A DNA stretch of 64,000 nt. Source: Streptococcus parasuis (GTDB taxonomy: Bacteria > Bacillota > Bacilli > Lactobacillales > Streptococcaceae). The DNA is taken from the NCBI RefSeq assembly GCF_021654455.1, contig NZ_AP024276.1, positions 248,001 to 312,000 of the forward strand, in the 5' to 3' direction. The stretch's first letter is position 1, and every line of letters begins with the position of its first letter. Shown here piece after piece: positions 17,162 through 25,577 of the stretch. The translations under genes were made by a program, and so were the position numbers. The notes beneath the pieces are model-generated. The model saw only the letters and a list, made by a program, of their open reading frames with translations, searched no databases and was not told where the DNA came from.

Positions 17162-18550
17162 TTACAGGACAAGTGCATAAATATAGACTGTTACTGTAAA
17201 ACTTACAAAAGCATAGAGCAGACCGTATCGAATGGCTTGAATGGGCCTAAAGAATCGTATGAGAGCTAGGCCACACCAAACCAAGAGGACCAGAATAAAC
17301 CAGCCAGATAGGAGCCGTAGGGGAGTTGGTCCATACATGAAAATGTAGATAGCAAAGAGTTTCCAAGAAGCTAGTAGAGCGAATAGTCCTGCGAAGGTGA
17401 AGAGGCAGGAAATCATCCAGCGAGTAATGGTGGCTTCCCATAGAGGCTGTTCGCCGACCAAGTAAAACCCTCCCAATACTACGAAGTTTAGCAAGGAAAC
17501 ACGGACTAATTGCCAAAAACCAGAGACGGCTGTTAAGGAAGCTTCTTGCGGAGAGATGGTCTGTAAGGATAGCAGATTTCCAATTTCGGAAATACTGACG
17601 ACAAAGAAGAGACCATACATAAGACATAGGCTTCCAATGATAATGTAGGCTGCCAGTGGCGGAAATACTCGAAATGGTCTTAAATGTGCTTGGAAGATCG
17701 CATAGTTTAAGCGTTTTCGAGGGGTGCTCAGTAGGCTGCCCGCCACCAGTCCAAAGAGCCAAGCTCCTACAGGAAGAGACAGAATCCAACGCCAGAAGAT
17801 TGTGGATATGTTTACTTGGTTTAGAGACTGTAAAATGTTGACAAAGGCCTGGTTAAAATCGTGGGTTACAGCTGAAAAAGTCGAGGATACTTGAGAGAGT
17901 TGCCCGCCAACGAATCCGACGAGGACAAAGGAGAGGCTAATGCTGATAGTAAGGACTCCAACTGTCTGTAATTGATTGAGGCGATGTTTCTTCCATTTTT
18001 TAACCGTCTGTACAGGTTGATAGAATAAGGTAGTTAGTCTAAGGAGGAAGTGACGGAAGGGAAGGAAAACAAATCCAGTCAAGGCATCGTACCAAACTAG
18101 GATTCCCAACCGACCTTGTGTCAACCAACCATTTCGAGCTAAAACATAAAAGACGAAGGAAATATGTACCATCAGAAATTGGGCAAGACCAAATTCAGTT
18201 TCTTCAAATCCCCAAAACGTCAGAGCTAGAGCTTGAGTTAAGGTGGCAAATAGAAAGACGAATGATTCAGTCTGCCTAAAAGCTATTGGCTGTAGGCTGT
18301 TGTTACAATAGTGCATCCATTCGATATAGGCTACAAATGATAAGGCGAGTGGGAAAAAATAAACAGTCTTGTCCTCTGTTAAAATTGTCTGATACATATA
18401 GGCTAGTAGATAGCTTAGCCAGACTCCAATTTTATAGCCGGTGAGCTGAAAATTATTTAACGTTGTTAGTAAACTATGGACGGTCTGTTTTGGCGGACTC
18501 GTTAATAGGTCCGATCGAACGGTATTGACATTGCTAGTTAGGTGATTCAT
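17162..18550 (-). CDS. DUF4153/DUF4173-like membrane protein
   Basis: 462 residues with about ten hydrophobic segments. Near the C-terminus, FAIYIFMYGPTPLRLLSGWF resembles the conserved end of the DUF4153/DUF4173 group of putative membrane sensors or redox-linked proteins. It overlaps the small HTH gene upstream by 4 bases and forms an operon with it and the DUF2975-like gene. Function unknown. Confidence 0.65.
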   Translation of the reverse strand: MNHLTSNVNTVRSDLLTSPPKQTVHSLLTTLNNFQLTGYKIGVWLSYLLAYMYQTILTEDKTVYFFPLALSFVAYIEWMHYCNNSLQPIAFRQTESFVFLFATLTQALALTFWGFEETEFGLAQFLMVHISFVFYVLARNGWLTQGRLGILVWYDALTGFVFLPFRHFLLRLTTLFYQPVQTVKKWKKHRLNQLQTVGVLTISISLSFVLVGFVGGQLSQVSSTFSAVTHDFNQAFVNILQSLNQVNISTIFWRWILSLPVGAWLFGLVAGSLLSTPRKRLNYAIFQAHLRPFRVFPPLAAYIIIGSLCLMYGLFFVVSISEIGNLLSLQTISPQEASLTAVSGFWQLVRVSLLNFVVLGGFYLVGEQPLWEATITRWMISCLFTFAGLFALLASWKLFAIYIFMYGPTPLRLLSGWFILVLLVWCGLALIRFFRPIQAIRYGLLYAFVSFTVTVYIYALVL

Positions 18551-18765
18551 TCACTTATCTCCTCATCTGGAATATATTCTAAAATATCACCAGGCTGACA
18601 TCCCAGCTCTCGACAGAGGGCGTTTAAGGTGGAAAAGCGGACAGCCTTGGCCTTATTATTTTTCAAAATGGATAAATTGGCAGGAGTCAGGTCGATCAAC
18701 TCTGCCAATCGCCCAGCACTAATACGTTTTTGGGCCATAATAATATCTAAATTTATTTGAATCAT
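18547..18765 (-). CDS. Small XRE/YozG-type HTH regulator
   Basis: 72 residues, almost all one helix-turn-helix domain: MIQINLDIIMAQKRISAGRLAEL then TPANLSILKNNKAKAVRFSTL and the ending GCQPGDILEYIPDE, which is typical of YozG-like proteins. These are usually paired with a DUF2975 membrane protein, as here (the gene at 18774 lies just upstream). The start at 18765 avoids a long unlikely extension. Likely controls its own operon. Confidence 0.85.
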   Translation of the reverse strand: MIQINLDIIMAQKRISAGRLAELIDLTPANLSILKNNKAKAVRFSTLNALCRELGCQPGDILEYIPDEEISE

Positions 18766-18773
18766 AGCACCTC

Positions 18774-19247
18774 CTAGATGGTGTAATCCACTTGGTCCTG
18801 TAATTCGACTGCCTTTCCAAAAGCATTTCGAATGACACGAATAACCAAGGTAAGTGCGATTCCTGCAACCGTGATGAGCAGGACAGGAATGTAGCAACTA
18901 ATTCCTAAAAGGAAGGAAACAAGGGTTGCCAAGCCGACTTCCCGGCCCAATATTTGTAAACTACGTACATTTTGTGGGATAAATACCTGCTCCTTACCGA
19001 TACGAGTGACCAGTTGGTAGAGGTGAATGAGAAAAATGATTGCGAGAACTCCAAGTGTGTAACCCAGGATAATCATTGTGAGATAGCGGCTATCGCCCTG
19101 CAAGAAAGGAGAGGGATAGATAATAGCTAAATCTACGACCCAGGTTCCGGTTGACATGAGTCCGACAGCAGCGATAAACAAAAGGATAAGACAGATCTTA
19201 GTCAGACGAATGCTCCAATCTTCGTAAGTAGGTTTTGATGTAGACAT
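18774..19247 (-). CDS. DUF2975-family membrane protein
   Basis: 157 residues with four membrane helices and the segment LVTRIGKEQVFIPQNVRSLQILG, characteristic of DUF2975. First gene of a three-gene minus-strand unit with the HTH and DUF4173-like genes. Function unknown; the pairing with a small HTH suggests that the membrane protein tunes the regulator. Confidence 0.8.
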   Translation of the reverse strand: MSTSKPTYEDWSIRLTKICLILLFIAAVGLMSTGTWVVDLAIIYPSPFLQGDSRYLTMIILGYTLGVLAIIFLIHLYQLVTRIGKEQVFIPQNVRSLQILGREVGLATLVSFLLGISCYIPVLLITVAGIALTLVIRVIRNAFGKAVELQDQVDYTI

Positions 19248-19448
19248 ATAGCCTCCTTCAGTAATTTTTCTCTATCTTAACACGATTTTTATCGAATATC
19301 AATAAATATATAACAAAAAACAATAAAATTTTCTTGATAAAGAATAAAAACATAGCTAAGAGTATAGAGTTGATGTTTTTCCTAAAGCAAAAATGCAGTT
19401 ATTCTGACTGGCAGTATGGAAGATGTTGACTAGTTTATTAGCTGAAAA

Positions 19449-19509
19449 ATAGTCAAAAAAATTGACTATCTTTCTTTTTCTGATAAAATAGCAAAAAAGA
19501 TTGACTAAT
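19449..19509 (+). promoter_or_regulatory. Promoter and probable MarR operator of the oxidoreductase/ABC operon
   Basis: A perfect palindrome, ATAGTCAA - five A - TTGACTAT, spans 19449-19469, and its right arm supplies the -35 TTGACT (19462). The -10 TAAAAT is at 19484, 16 bp on. A further TTGACTA half-site lies at 19501. Binding by the MarR protein at 20488 would block transcription; that link is inference from position. Confidence 0.75.
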
Positions 19510-19526
19510 TATAAAGGAGAGAGCAG

Positions 19527-20516
19527 ATGAAAGCTGTTGTAGTTTCAAAAGCTGGTGGGCCAGAGGTTTTGGAAGTAAAAGAAATTGCCAAACCGCAGGT
19601 GAAAACAGGATGGTCTTTGGTGAACATCAAGGGCTTTGGCATCAACCATTCGGAGATTTTTACTAGACAGGGTCTGTCACCAAGTGTAGTATTTCCACGG
19701 ATTTTGGGGATTGAATTGGTCGGCGTGATTGAGGAAACGACAGAGCCAGACAGGTTACCAGTCGGGCAAAAGGTTGTATCGATCATGGGTGAGCTGGGTC
19801 GAGCCTTTGACGGTGGCTATGCAGAGTACGCCCTGGTGCCTAATCAAATCCTCTACCCTGTTCAGACTGATCTGGGCTGGGCGGAGCTAGCTAGTGTCCC
19901 TGAAACCTACTATACCGCCTACGGTTCCATGAAAAATCTCAAGCTGGAAGCGTCAGATCGGATCTTGGTGCGTGCGGGGGCTAGTGGGGTTGGACAGGCC
20001 TTTGTCAAATTGGTGCGGAGCCAGTTTCCAGACCTGCCTATCTACGCTTCTGTCCGCAAGCTAGAAAAGACCGATCAGCTGCTTGCCTCTGGTTTCAGCC
20101 AAGTCATCCTCGAAAAAGAGGGGCGTTTGCAGACAGAGCTGACCTTCAGCAAGATTCTTGAGCTGGTTGGTCCTGCTACTCTAGAGGATTCCCTGGCTCA
20201 TCTGGAGGAGGGTGGTATCATCTGCTCGACTGGGCAGCTGGGTGGCAAGTGGTATCTGGAGGACTTTGACCCCATTGAACAGTTGCGGCAGAATGTCTAT
20301 TTGACTACTTTTTATTCGGGCAATGTCAATCAGGACAAGTTGCAGGAGATGTTTGACTACCTAGCTCATTATCAGGTGCCAGTTGGTCCTGAGAAGATTT
20401 TTAGTTTGGATACCATACAGGAGGCTCACCGCTATTTAGAGGGGGCGGAGGCTTTTGGCAAGGTGATTGTGCTGAATAGGGAGGAAGATGATGACAGAAT
20501 TGAGACAGCGGAGTAA
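19527..20516 (+). CDS. Zinc-independent alcohol dehydrogenase / quinone oxidoreductase-like protein
   Basis: 329 residues of the medium-chain dehydrogenase fold: GroES-like N-terminal half, then a nucleotide-binding half with RILVRAGASGVGQAFVKL. The zinc-binding residues of true alcohol dehydrogenases are not seen, which fits the quinone oxidoreductase (QOR) group. NADPH-dependent reduction of quinones or enones is the family role. First gene of a five-gene operon; it overlaps marR by 29 bases. Confidence 0.85.
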   Translation: MKAVVVSKAGGPEVLEVKEIAKPQVKTGWSLVNIKGFGINHSEIFTRQGLSPSVVFPRILGIELVGVIEETTEPDRLPVGQKVVSIMGELGRAFDGGYAEYALVPNQILYPVQTDLGWAELASVPETYYTAYGSMKNLKLEASDRILVRAGASGVGQAFVKLVRSQFPDLPIYASVRKLEKTDQLLASGFSQVILEKEGRLQTELTFSKILELVGPATLEDSLAHLEEGGIICSTGQLGGKWYLEDFDPIEQLRQNVYLTTFYSGNVNQDKLQEMFDYLAHYQVPVGPEKIFSLDTIQEAHRYLEGAEAFGKVIVLNREEDDDRIETAE

Positions 20517-20940
20517 GAACTTGGCCCGTATCTTTGACCAGCAGGTCGGGCTCTACGAGGGTTATGCAAGGCGACAGGGGCTAAACGGCAAGTGCTTATC
20601 GATCCTTATGTGGCTTTATTATTATCCCAGAGGTGTGACACAGAATTTGGTCAGTAAGAAGACTTACTCTAGTAAGCAGGTGGTCAATGCCACCATTAAG
20701 AAATTTCTTGATAAGGGCTATGTCTTCTTTGAGGAAAATCCAGCAGACAAACGGTATAAGAAGTTCAAATTGACCGAGGAAGGCCGTGTCTATGCCAGTC
20801 GGATTTTGGACCCCTTGGAAGAGGCGGAAAAAACAGCCCTGTCCCAGTTCAGCTTGGAAGAACAGGAGCAGTTACTAGACCTCTTTGGTCGCTATGGGCA
20901 GGCCTTGACGGAAATCTTAGGAGGAGAAACCAATGATTGA
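20488..20940 (+). CDS. MarR-family transcriptional regulator
   Basis: 150 residues with a winged helix: GVTQNLVSKKTYSSKQVVNATIKKFLDKGYV and the wing EENPADKRYKKFKLTEEG, where the DKR motif is typical of MarR proteins. Expected to bind the palindrome at 19449-19469 and to respond to a small ligand or oxidant. One Cys (LNGKCLSIL) lies in the N-terminal region and could be a redox sensor, but this is only a guess. Its stop overlaps the ATPase start. Confidence 0.9.
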   Translation: MMTELRQRSKNLARIFDQQVGLYEGYARRQGLNGKCLSILMWLYYYPRGVTQNLVSKKTYSSKQVVNATIKKFLDKGYVFFEENPADKRYKKFKLTEEGRVYASRILDPLEEAEKTALSQFSLEEQEQLLDLFGRYGQALTEILGGETND

Positions 20941-21664
20941 GTACCAAAATGTGTCCTTGACCTGTCAGGTCAGCGGGCCAATCTTGAAGAATTTGACCTT
21001 TGATATTCAAGAAGGGGAGTTCTTTGTCCTGATTGGACCAAGCGGTAGCGGAAAAACAACCACGCTGAAACTGATCAATCGCCTGATTGAGCAGACAGAC
21101 GGAGATATTCGGATTCAGGGCAAGCGGCTGAAAGACTTTGACCTACGAGAACTACGCTTGGAAACTGGCTACGTCCTGCAACAGATTGCTTTATTTCCAA
21201 ATATGACAGTGGCTGAAAATATCGCTCTTATTCCTGAGATGAAGGGGATGAGCAAGCAAGATATTCTAAAAAAATCCAGAGAGCTTTTGACTAAGGTAGG
21301 TTTGGATCCAGATAGTTATCTGGGGCGTCTACCCAAGGACTTGTCTGGGGGAGAAAAACAGCGGATTGGGATTCTGCGGGCCATTATTGCCAATCCCAAG
21401 GTCTTGCTGATGGACGAACCTTTCTCAGCCTTGGATCCAATTAGCAAGGGGCAGTTGCAGGACTTGATTAAGGAGTTACACGAGGAATTCAAGATGACAA
21501 CGGTTTTCGTTACCCATGATATGGATGAGGCGGTTAAGCTGGCAGACCGTATCTGCTTGATGAGGGCAGGAGAAGTGGTTCAATTGGGTACGCCTGATGA
21601 ACTTCGTAACCAGCCTGCCAACGACTTTGTCATCGAATTTATGAAAAATAGGGGAGGTGCCTAA
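20933..21664 (+). CDS. ABC transporter ATPase, betaine/ergothioneine type
   Basis: 243 residues: Walker [11 protein letters not shown]-loop [10 protein letters not shown], signature LSGGEKQRI, Walker [14 protein letters not shown]-loop [10 protein letters not shown]. It belongs to the OpuCA/ProV group but lacks the C-terminal CBS domains that long osmoprotectant ATPases carry. It joins the permease by TAATG overlap. Osmoprotectant uptake is the classic role; see the permease entry for an alternative. Confidence 0.9.
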   Translation: MIEYQNVSLTCQVSGPILKNLTFDIQEGEFFVLIGPSGSGKTTTLKLINRLIEQTDGDIRIQGKRLKDFDLRELRLETGYVLQQIALFPNMTVAENIALIPEMKGMSKQDILKKSRELLTKVGLDPDSYLGRLPKDLSGGEKQRIGILRAIIANPKVLLMDEPFSALDPISKGQLQDLIKELHEEFKMTTVFVTHDMDEAVKLADRICLMRAGEVVQLGTPDELRNQPANDFVIEFMKNRGGA

Positions 21665-23178
21665 TGGATCAGTTGATTGCAACTTTTATCGAACGCAAAG
21701 CAGACTGGCTGACAGCCCTCTTTGAGCACCTGCGAATTTCCCTCTTGGCTTTGAACATCGCTATCGCTATTGCGGTGCCACTTGGCTTGGTCTTGTCCAA
21801 TAAGAAAAGGCTGACCGAGTGGAGCTTGCAGGTGACAGGTGTTTTCCAAACCATTCCATCCTTAGCACTTTTAGGTCTTTTTATTCCCTTTATGGGTATC
21901 GGTACTTTGCCTGCAGTAGTGGCCTTGGTCATCTATGCAATTTTCCCTATTTTACAAGGGACTTTAACTGGACTTTCGGAAATCGATCCGTCGCTGGAAG
22001 AAGCTGCGACAGCCTTTGGGATGACTAAGCTAGAAAAACTGCGTAAATTCGAGCTGGCCTTAGCTATGCCTATTCTTATGTCTGGTATTCGGACGGCTTC
22101 CATTATGATTATCGGGACGGCAACGCTTGCTGCCTTGGTCGGTGCAGGTGGTCTAGGCTCTTTTATTCTCTTGGGAATTGACCGAAATGACTCAGCCCTG
22201 ATTTTGATTGGAGCAGTGTCGTCAGCTGTCTTGGCAGTTCTCTTCGGCTCAATTATCAAGTTCTTGCAGGACAAGAAGCCACGGACCATTTTGGCGGCTC
22301 TTTTGGTGACACTCTTGACAATTGGAGCTAGTTATGTTCCACTCAATCAGTCGTCATCGAAAAAGCTGGTCATCGCTGGGAAATTGGGGGCAGAGCCTGA
22401 AATTCTCATCAATATGTATAAACTCTTGATTGAAGACCAGACGGATATCGAGGTGGAGCTGGAGCCAAACTTTGGCAAGACCAGCTTCCTCTATGAAGCC
22501 CTCAAATCAGGCTCGATTGATATTTATCCTGAATATACTGGTACCATTACGACCACTCTTCTGACCAATCCGCCGTCTGATTTGTCCAATAATCCTGATG
22601 AGGTTTACACCTACGCAAAAGAAGCGATTTTAGAACAGGACGGCTTGGTTTATTTGGCTCCGACGGATTTTCAAAATACCTTTGCCTTGGCAGTAACGGA
22701 AGACTATGCTCAAGTTCATGGTCTTGAGAAGATTTCGGACTTGGCAAAAGTGCAGCAGACAGCTGTAGCAGGCTTCTCTTTGGAGTTTAATGACCGTGAG
22801 GACGGGAATGTCGGTCTGACCAATCTTTATGGACTAAACCTCAATGTCAAGACCATGGAGCCAGCCCTTCGCTACGAAGCCATTAAAAACGGAGATGTGC
22901 AAATTGTAGAAGCCTTCTCGACAGATAGCAAGGTGGTCACTTACAAACTGAAAATCCTGGAAGACGACAAACAGCTCTTCCCACCTTACCAAGCCGCTCC
23001 GCTATTGACCAAAGAAACCCTTGAGAAATACCCTGAGTTGGAGCAAGTCCTAGGGGTGTTGGCGGGCAAAATCTCGACCGAGGAAATGACTCAGATGAAC
23101 TATGCGGTCGATGTGGAAGGCAAGTCGGCAGAGCAAGTGGCTAGGGAATACCTCGAGAAAGAAAATCTACTAAAATAG
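21664..23178 (+). CDS. ABC permease fused to substrate-binding domain (OpuC/EgtU type)
   Basis: 504 residues. About residues 1-215 form the permease ([20 protein letters not shown] and [20 protein letters not shown] with the EAA loop); from about residue 235 an OpuAC-type binding domain begins ([20 protein letters not shown]). A single protein thus scans and transports. The domain order matches choline/betaine uptake systems and also EgtU, the streptococcal ergothioneine receptor-permease. Control by MarR beside a quinone reductase fits a thiol or redox substrate better than osmotic uptake; this is inference. Confidence 0.88.
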   Translation: MDQLIATFIERKADWLTALFEHLRISLLALNIAIAIAVPLGLVLSNKKRLTEWSLQVTGVFQTIPSLALLGLFIPFMGIGTLPAVVALVIYAIFPILQGTLTGLSEIDPSLEEAATAFGMTKLEKLRKFELALAMPILMSGIRTASIMIIGTATLAALVGAGGLGSFILLGIDRNDSALILIGAVSSAVLAVLFGSIIKFLQDKKPRTILAALLVTLLTIGASYVPLNQSSSKKLVIAGKLGAEPEILINMYKLLIEDQTDIEVELEPNFGKTSFLYEALKSGSIDIYPEYTGTITTTLLTNPPSDLSNNPDEVYTYAKEAILEQDGLVYLAPTDFQNTFALAVTEDYAQVHGLEKISDLAKVQQTAVAGFSLEFNDREDGNVGLTNLYGLNLNVKTMEPALRYEAIKNGDVQIVEAFSTDSKVVTYKLKILEDDKQLFPPYQAAPLLTKETLEKYPELEQVLGVLAGKISTEEMTQMNYAVDVEGKSAEQVAREYLEKENLLK

Positions 23179-23187
23179 GAGAAAATC

Positions 23188-23949
23188 ATGTCACATCAAC
23201 TAGAAAACGCTAAAAATCTCTACCTCCGTGGCATTCGCGACGGGGAAATCAAGGAAGTTCATGAGCACTACATGGGGGCTACTTACACCCAGCATAGTAC
23301 AGGAGTGCCGGATGAAAAAGAGGGCTTTGCGGCTTTCTTTGAGGACTTTTTCACACGCAATCCCAAGCGGGAAATAAATATTGTACGTGCCATTGAAGAC
23401 GGAAATTTTGTCTTCGTTCATGTCCACCAGAAACTCAATGATGGTGAGGCTGAGTGGGTGACAGCGGACATCTTCCGTTCAGATGCTAATGGTCGTATCG
23501 TTGAGCATTGGGATGTTATCGATGCCTATCCAAAAACCATTGGCCAAACAGACCCGATTTACGCTGACTTTGAGCTGACAGACCTAGACAAGACCAAGGA
23601 CAACAAGAAAATCGTCCGTCGTTTCTTGGTCGATGTCCTTCAAAATGGGGAAATCGAGAAATTTGACGACTATGTGGCAGCTGATCTTATTCAGCACAAC
23701 CAAGAGATTGCCCAAGGCGGTGCGGCCTACAAGGACTATCTTGTAGAGAATCAAGTCACCTACGACTTTGTCTTCAAGGTGATGGGACAGGGTGATTATG
23801 TTGTGGCTTACTCGAAGGTCTGGATTGCAGGTCAGGACTACGCCCACTTTGATATCTACCGGCTCAAAGAGGGTAAGATCGTCGAGCACTGGGATAACAA
23901 GGAAGTCATGCCAGAGAAAAAAGACTTGACGAATTTAGGGAAGTTTTAA
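23188..23949 (+). CDS. Two-domain SnoaL/NTF2-like protein
   Basis: 253 residues with two copies of a SnoaL-like cone fold, about 1-120 and 130-253. Each copy repeats the pattern RxFLxxxxxGEIxxxxxYxxxxxxQHS/N and ends with GKIVEHWDxxD/E; both EHWD ends are visible. The family covers small hydrolases and isomerases, and proteins annotated as polyketide cyclase-like. Ten bases separate it from the permease gene, so it belongs to the same MarR-controlled operon. Substrate unknown. Confidence 0.85.
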   Translation: MSHQLENAKNLYLRGIRDGEIKEVHEHYMGATYTQHSTGVPDEKEGFAAFFEDFFTRNPKREINIVRAIEDGNFVFVHVHQKLNDGEAEWVTADIFRSDANGRIVEHWDVIDAYPKTIGQTDPIYADFELTDLDKTKDNKKIVRRFLVDVLQNGEIEKFDDYVAADLIQHNQEIAQGGAAYKDYLVENQVTYDFVFKVMGQGDYVVAYSKVWIAGQDYAHFDIYRLKEGKIVEHWDNKEVMPEKKDLTNLGKF

Positions 23950-24030
23950 GAGGGGATGTCTCCTTCTTTTTTCTTGACTTGTTTGGTTTCTTGGTTGATA
24001 ATAGAAAAAAAGATAGTGGAGTAGTTGCTC

Positions 24031-24540
24031 ATGCTTAAATACCTTCGTGCTCTTCCCTTGATTGTTGTGGCAGGTGCTGTTGTTTATCTTTCAATTTGGA
24101 TGTGGATTGATAATGGGGACTGGACTTACATTATTGCCAGATTGTCTGGTATGACGGAGAAACATGCTAACAATCTATCTCTAATCGCCATTGCCATTCA
24201 GTCCTTGTTTTTTACGTCCGATTGGTTTTATAGCCGCATTCGTGCCTTTCTCAATCGTCGTTTGGAAAAAGCCAGAGGGCTCAATCGGCATATTTATCTG
24301 GGCTACAAGACTGGAATTGAGTTTTTGATGGCACTACCCAAACGGACTATCTTGTTTAGCTTTTACCTAGTCCTGACTATTTTGGAAACCTTAGGTGTGA
24401 TTGATAGTGCCAAAGATTATGCGGTGGTCATTGTGTTTATAATTGCTGTGGACCGTGTGACTAAGATCTGGCCAGAAGAAAAGAGGAGAATGGTTGAGTT
24501 TAGCCAGAAGATTAAGAAAGGTATTAAGAGTGTGGGGTAG
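24031..24540 (+). CDS. Membrane protein of unknown function
   Basis: 169 residues. Hydrophobic segments lie at about residues 5-23, 50-64, 106-126 and 130-145. A basic stretch (RRLEKARGLNRHIYLGYKTG) sits inside. The start is set at ATG 24031, since GGAG ends 9 bases upstream; a TTG at 24025 is too close. I recognise no family with confidence. A terminator follows at 24563. Confidence 0.7.
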   Translation: MLKYLRALPLIVVAGAVVYLSIWMWIDNGDWTYIIARLSGMTEKHANNLSLIAIAIQSLFFTSDWFYSRIRAFLNRRLEKARGLNRHIYLGYKTGIEFLMALPKRTILFSFYLVLTILETLGVIDSAKDYAVVIVFIIAVDRVTKIWPEEKRRMVEFSQKIKKGIKSVG

Positions 24541-24562
24541 GGATAGACCTGCTAGATAGTTT

Positions 24563-24589
24563 AAGAAGGCAATTTTGTCTTCTTTTTTT
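24563..24589 (+). terminator. Terminator before the XRE gene
   Basis: AAGAAGGCA / TGTCTTCTT stem (one G-T pair) and a run of T. Confidence 0.85.
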
Positions 24590-24622
24590 GTTAAAAAAAC
24601 CAAACAAAATGTAATGTATATG

Positions 24623-24690
24623 TTGCAAAATAGAAAATATAGTGTATAATACAACTATAAAAATACGAAAGGAGGACAGCTATGATATGA
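24623..24690 (+). promoter_or_regulatory. Promoter and two-codon leader ORF of the XRE gene
   Basis: TTGCAA at 24623 and TATAAT at 24645 are 16 bp apart. AGGAGG (24670-24675) is ideally placed for an ATG at 24682 that reads only ATG ATA TGA; its TGA overlaps the true start ATG at 24687. The real gene may therefore depend on re-initiation. Confidence 0.55.
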
Positions 24691-24905
24691 AGAACATACG
24701 GCTTAAGCTGGCTCGTGTAGAAAAAGATATGACCCAAGGGGACTTGGCGGAGGCTATCGGAGTGACCCGCCAGACCATCGGTCTGATTGAGGCGGGGAAA
24801 TACAATCCCAGTCTTAGTCTTTGTCTATCGATTTGCCACTGTTTAGGGAAAAGTTTAGATCAATTATTTTGGGAGGAACCAACTAATGAAAAAAATTGTG
24901 ACTGA
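24687..24905 (+). CDS. Small XRE-family HTH regulator
   Basis: 72 residues, one HTH domain: MKNIRLKLARVEKDMTQGDLA, then GVTRQTIGLIEAGKYNPSLSL and CHCLGKSLDQLFW. This compact type usually represses its own operon and a partner membrane protein. It overlaps the next gene by 20 bases. Start chosen by alignment to the family, despite the better-spaced mini-ORF ATG at 24682. Confidence 0.87.
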   Translation: MKNIRLKLARVEKDMTQGDLAEAIGVTRQTIGLIEAGKYNPSLSLCLSICHCLGKSLDQLFWEEPTNEKNCD

Positions 24906-25359
24906 TGAGCGTGTTCGACAAGAAGAAAACCAAGTCTTTGCCTGGGTAGGCAGGACCATGAATTTTCTTTTGCCCCTCTCATTTCTCATCAAGAGCCTGG
25001 TCTTAAAATGGCCGTTTGAAGCCTATGTTTTTGAACTGTTTGGCATGGTGGTAGTTTCAGCCTATCTCTTTTACGGTTATTGGAGGAAGGGGCTTGATAT
25101 GGAACGGGGAACTTCTTGGCAAGGTTACTTCTATTTAGGAGGGGTAATCGTTGGTACAACTATCTTAATGGCTTGGACCAACTACCAGACCTATGGACAG
25201 CATTATTCTGGTGTCTGGGATTGGCATTTTTGGGCGGTGATTTTGATATTCTTTCTTTCTGTCACAAGTCTCATTTTCTTACTGGCGAATCTTCTCTCTT
25301 GGGCGAATAAGTACCGTCAGAAGCAGGTGGAAAAAGAGCTGGTAGATGAACTCGAATAA
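24886..25359 (+). CDS. DUF6773-like membrane protein paired with the XRE regulator
   Basis: 157 residues. The N-terminal KIVTDERVRQEENQVFA, followed by four membrane helices, fits small membrane proteins that accompany XRE regulators. It overlaps that gene, which implies coupled translation. Function unknown. The basic-acidic tail (RQKQVEKELVDELE) should lie inside the cell. Confidence 0.65.
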   Translation: MKKIVTDERVRQEENQVFAWVGRTMNFLLPLSFLIKSLVLKWPFEAYVFELFGMVVVSAYLFYGYWRKGLDMERGTSWQGYFYLGGVIVGTTILMAWTNYQTYGQHYSGVWDWHFWAVILIFFLSVTSLIFLLANLLSWANKYRQKQVEKELVDELE

Positions 25360-25420
25360 GCAATCGAGTTCTTATCCTCGCTCTGCCATTTTCCTAAAAA
25401 ATAAAACTTTTTAAAATTCC

Positions 25421-25555
25421 TTGCCAAAATCTGAATGTTTATGATACAATGAAAAAAGCGTAGGTTTTTAAACTCATCCCGTGAGGTGAGAAAGACAACA
25501 GGATAATTCATTAAGGGCCTATGACTATGAAAATTTAGAAAGTCTGGGTCTTTTT
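25421..25555 (+). promoter_or_regulatory. Promoter and PyrR-dependent attenuator leader
   Basis: TTGCCA (25421) and TACAAT (25445) drive a leader of about 120 bases. The PyrR-binding loop ATCCCGTGAGGT lies at 25476-25487, within a hairpin. A terminator follows: GGGCCTATGACT (25515-25526) pairs with AGTCTGGGTC (25541-25550), then T5. With UMP bound, PyrR would expose the terminator and shut off the uracil permease. The motif match is seen; the mechanism is known for the pyr leaders of Gram-positive bacteria. Confidence 0.85.
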
Positions 25556-25577
25556 GTGTACCCAGAGCGGGAGAATG

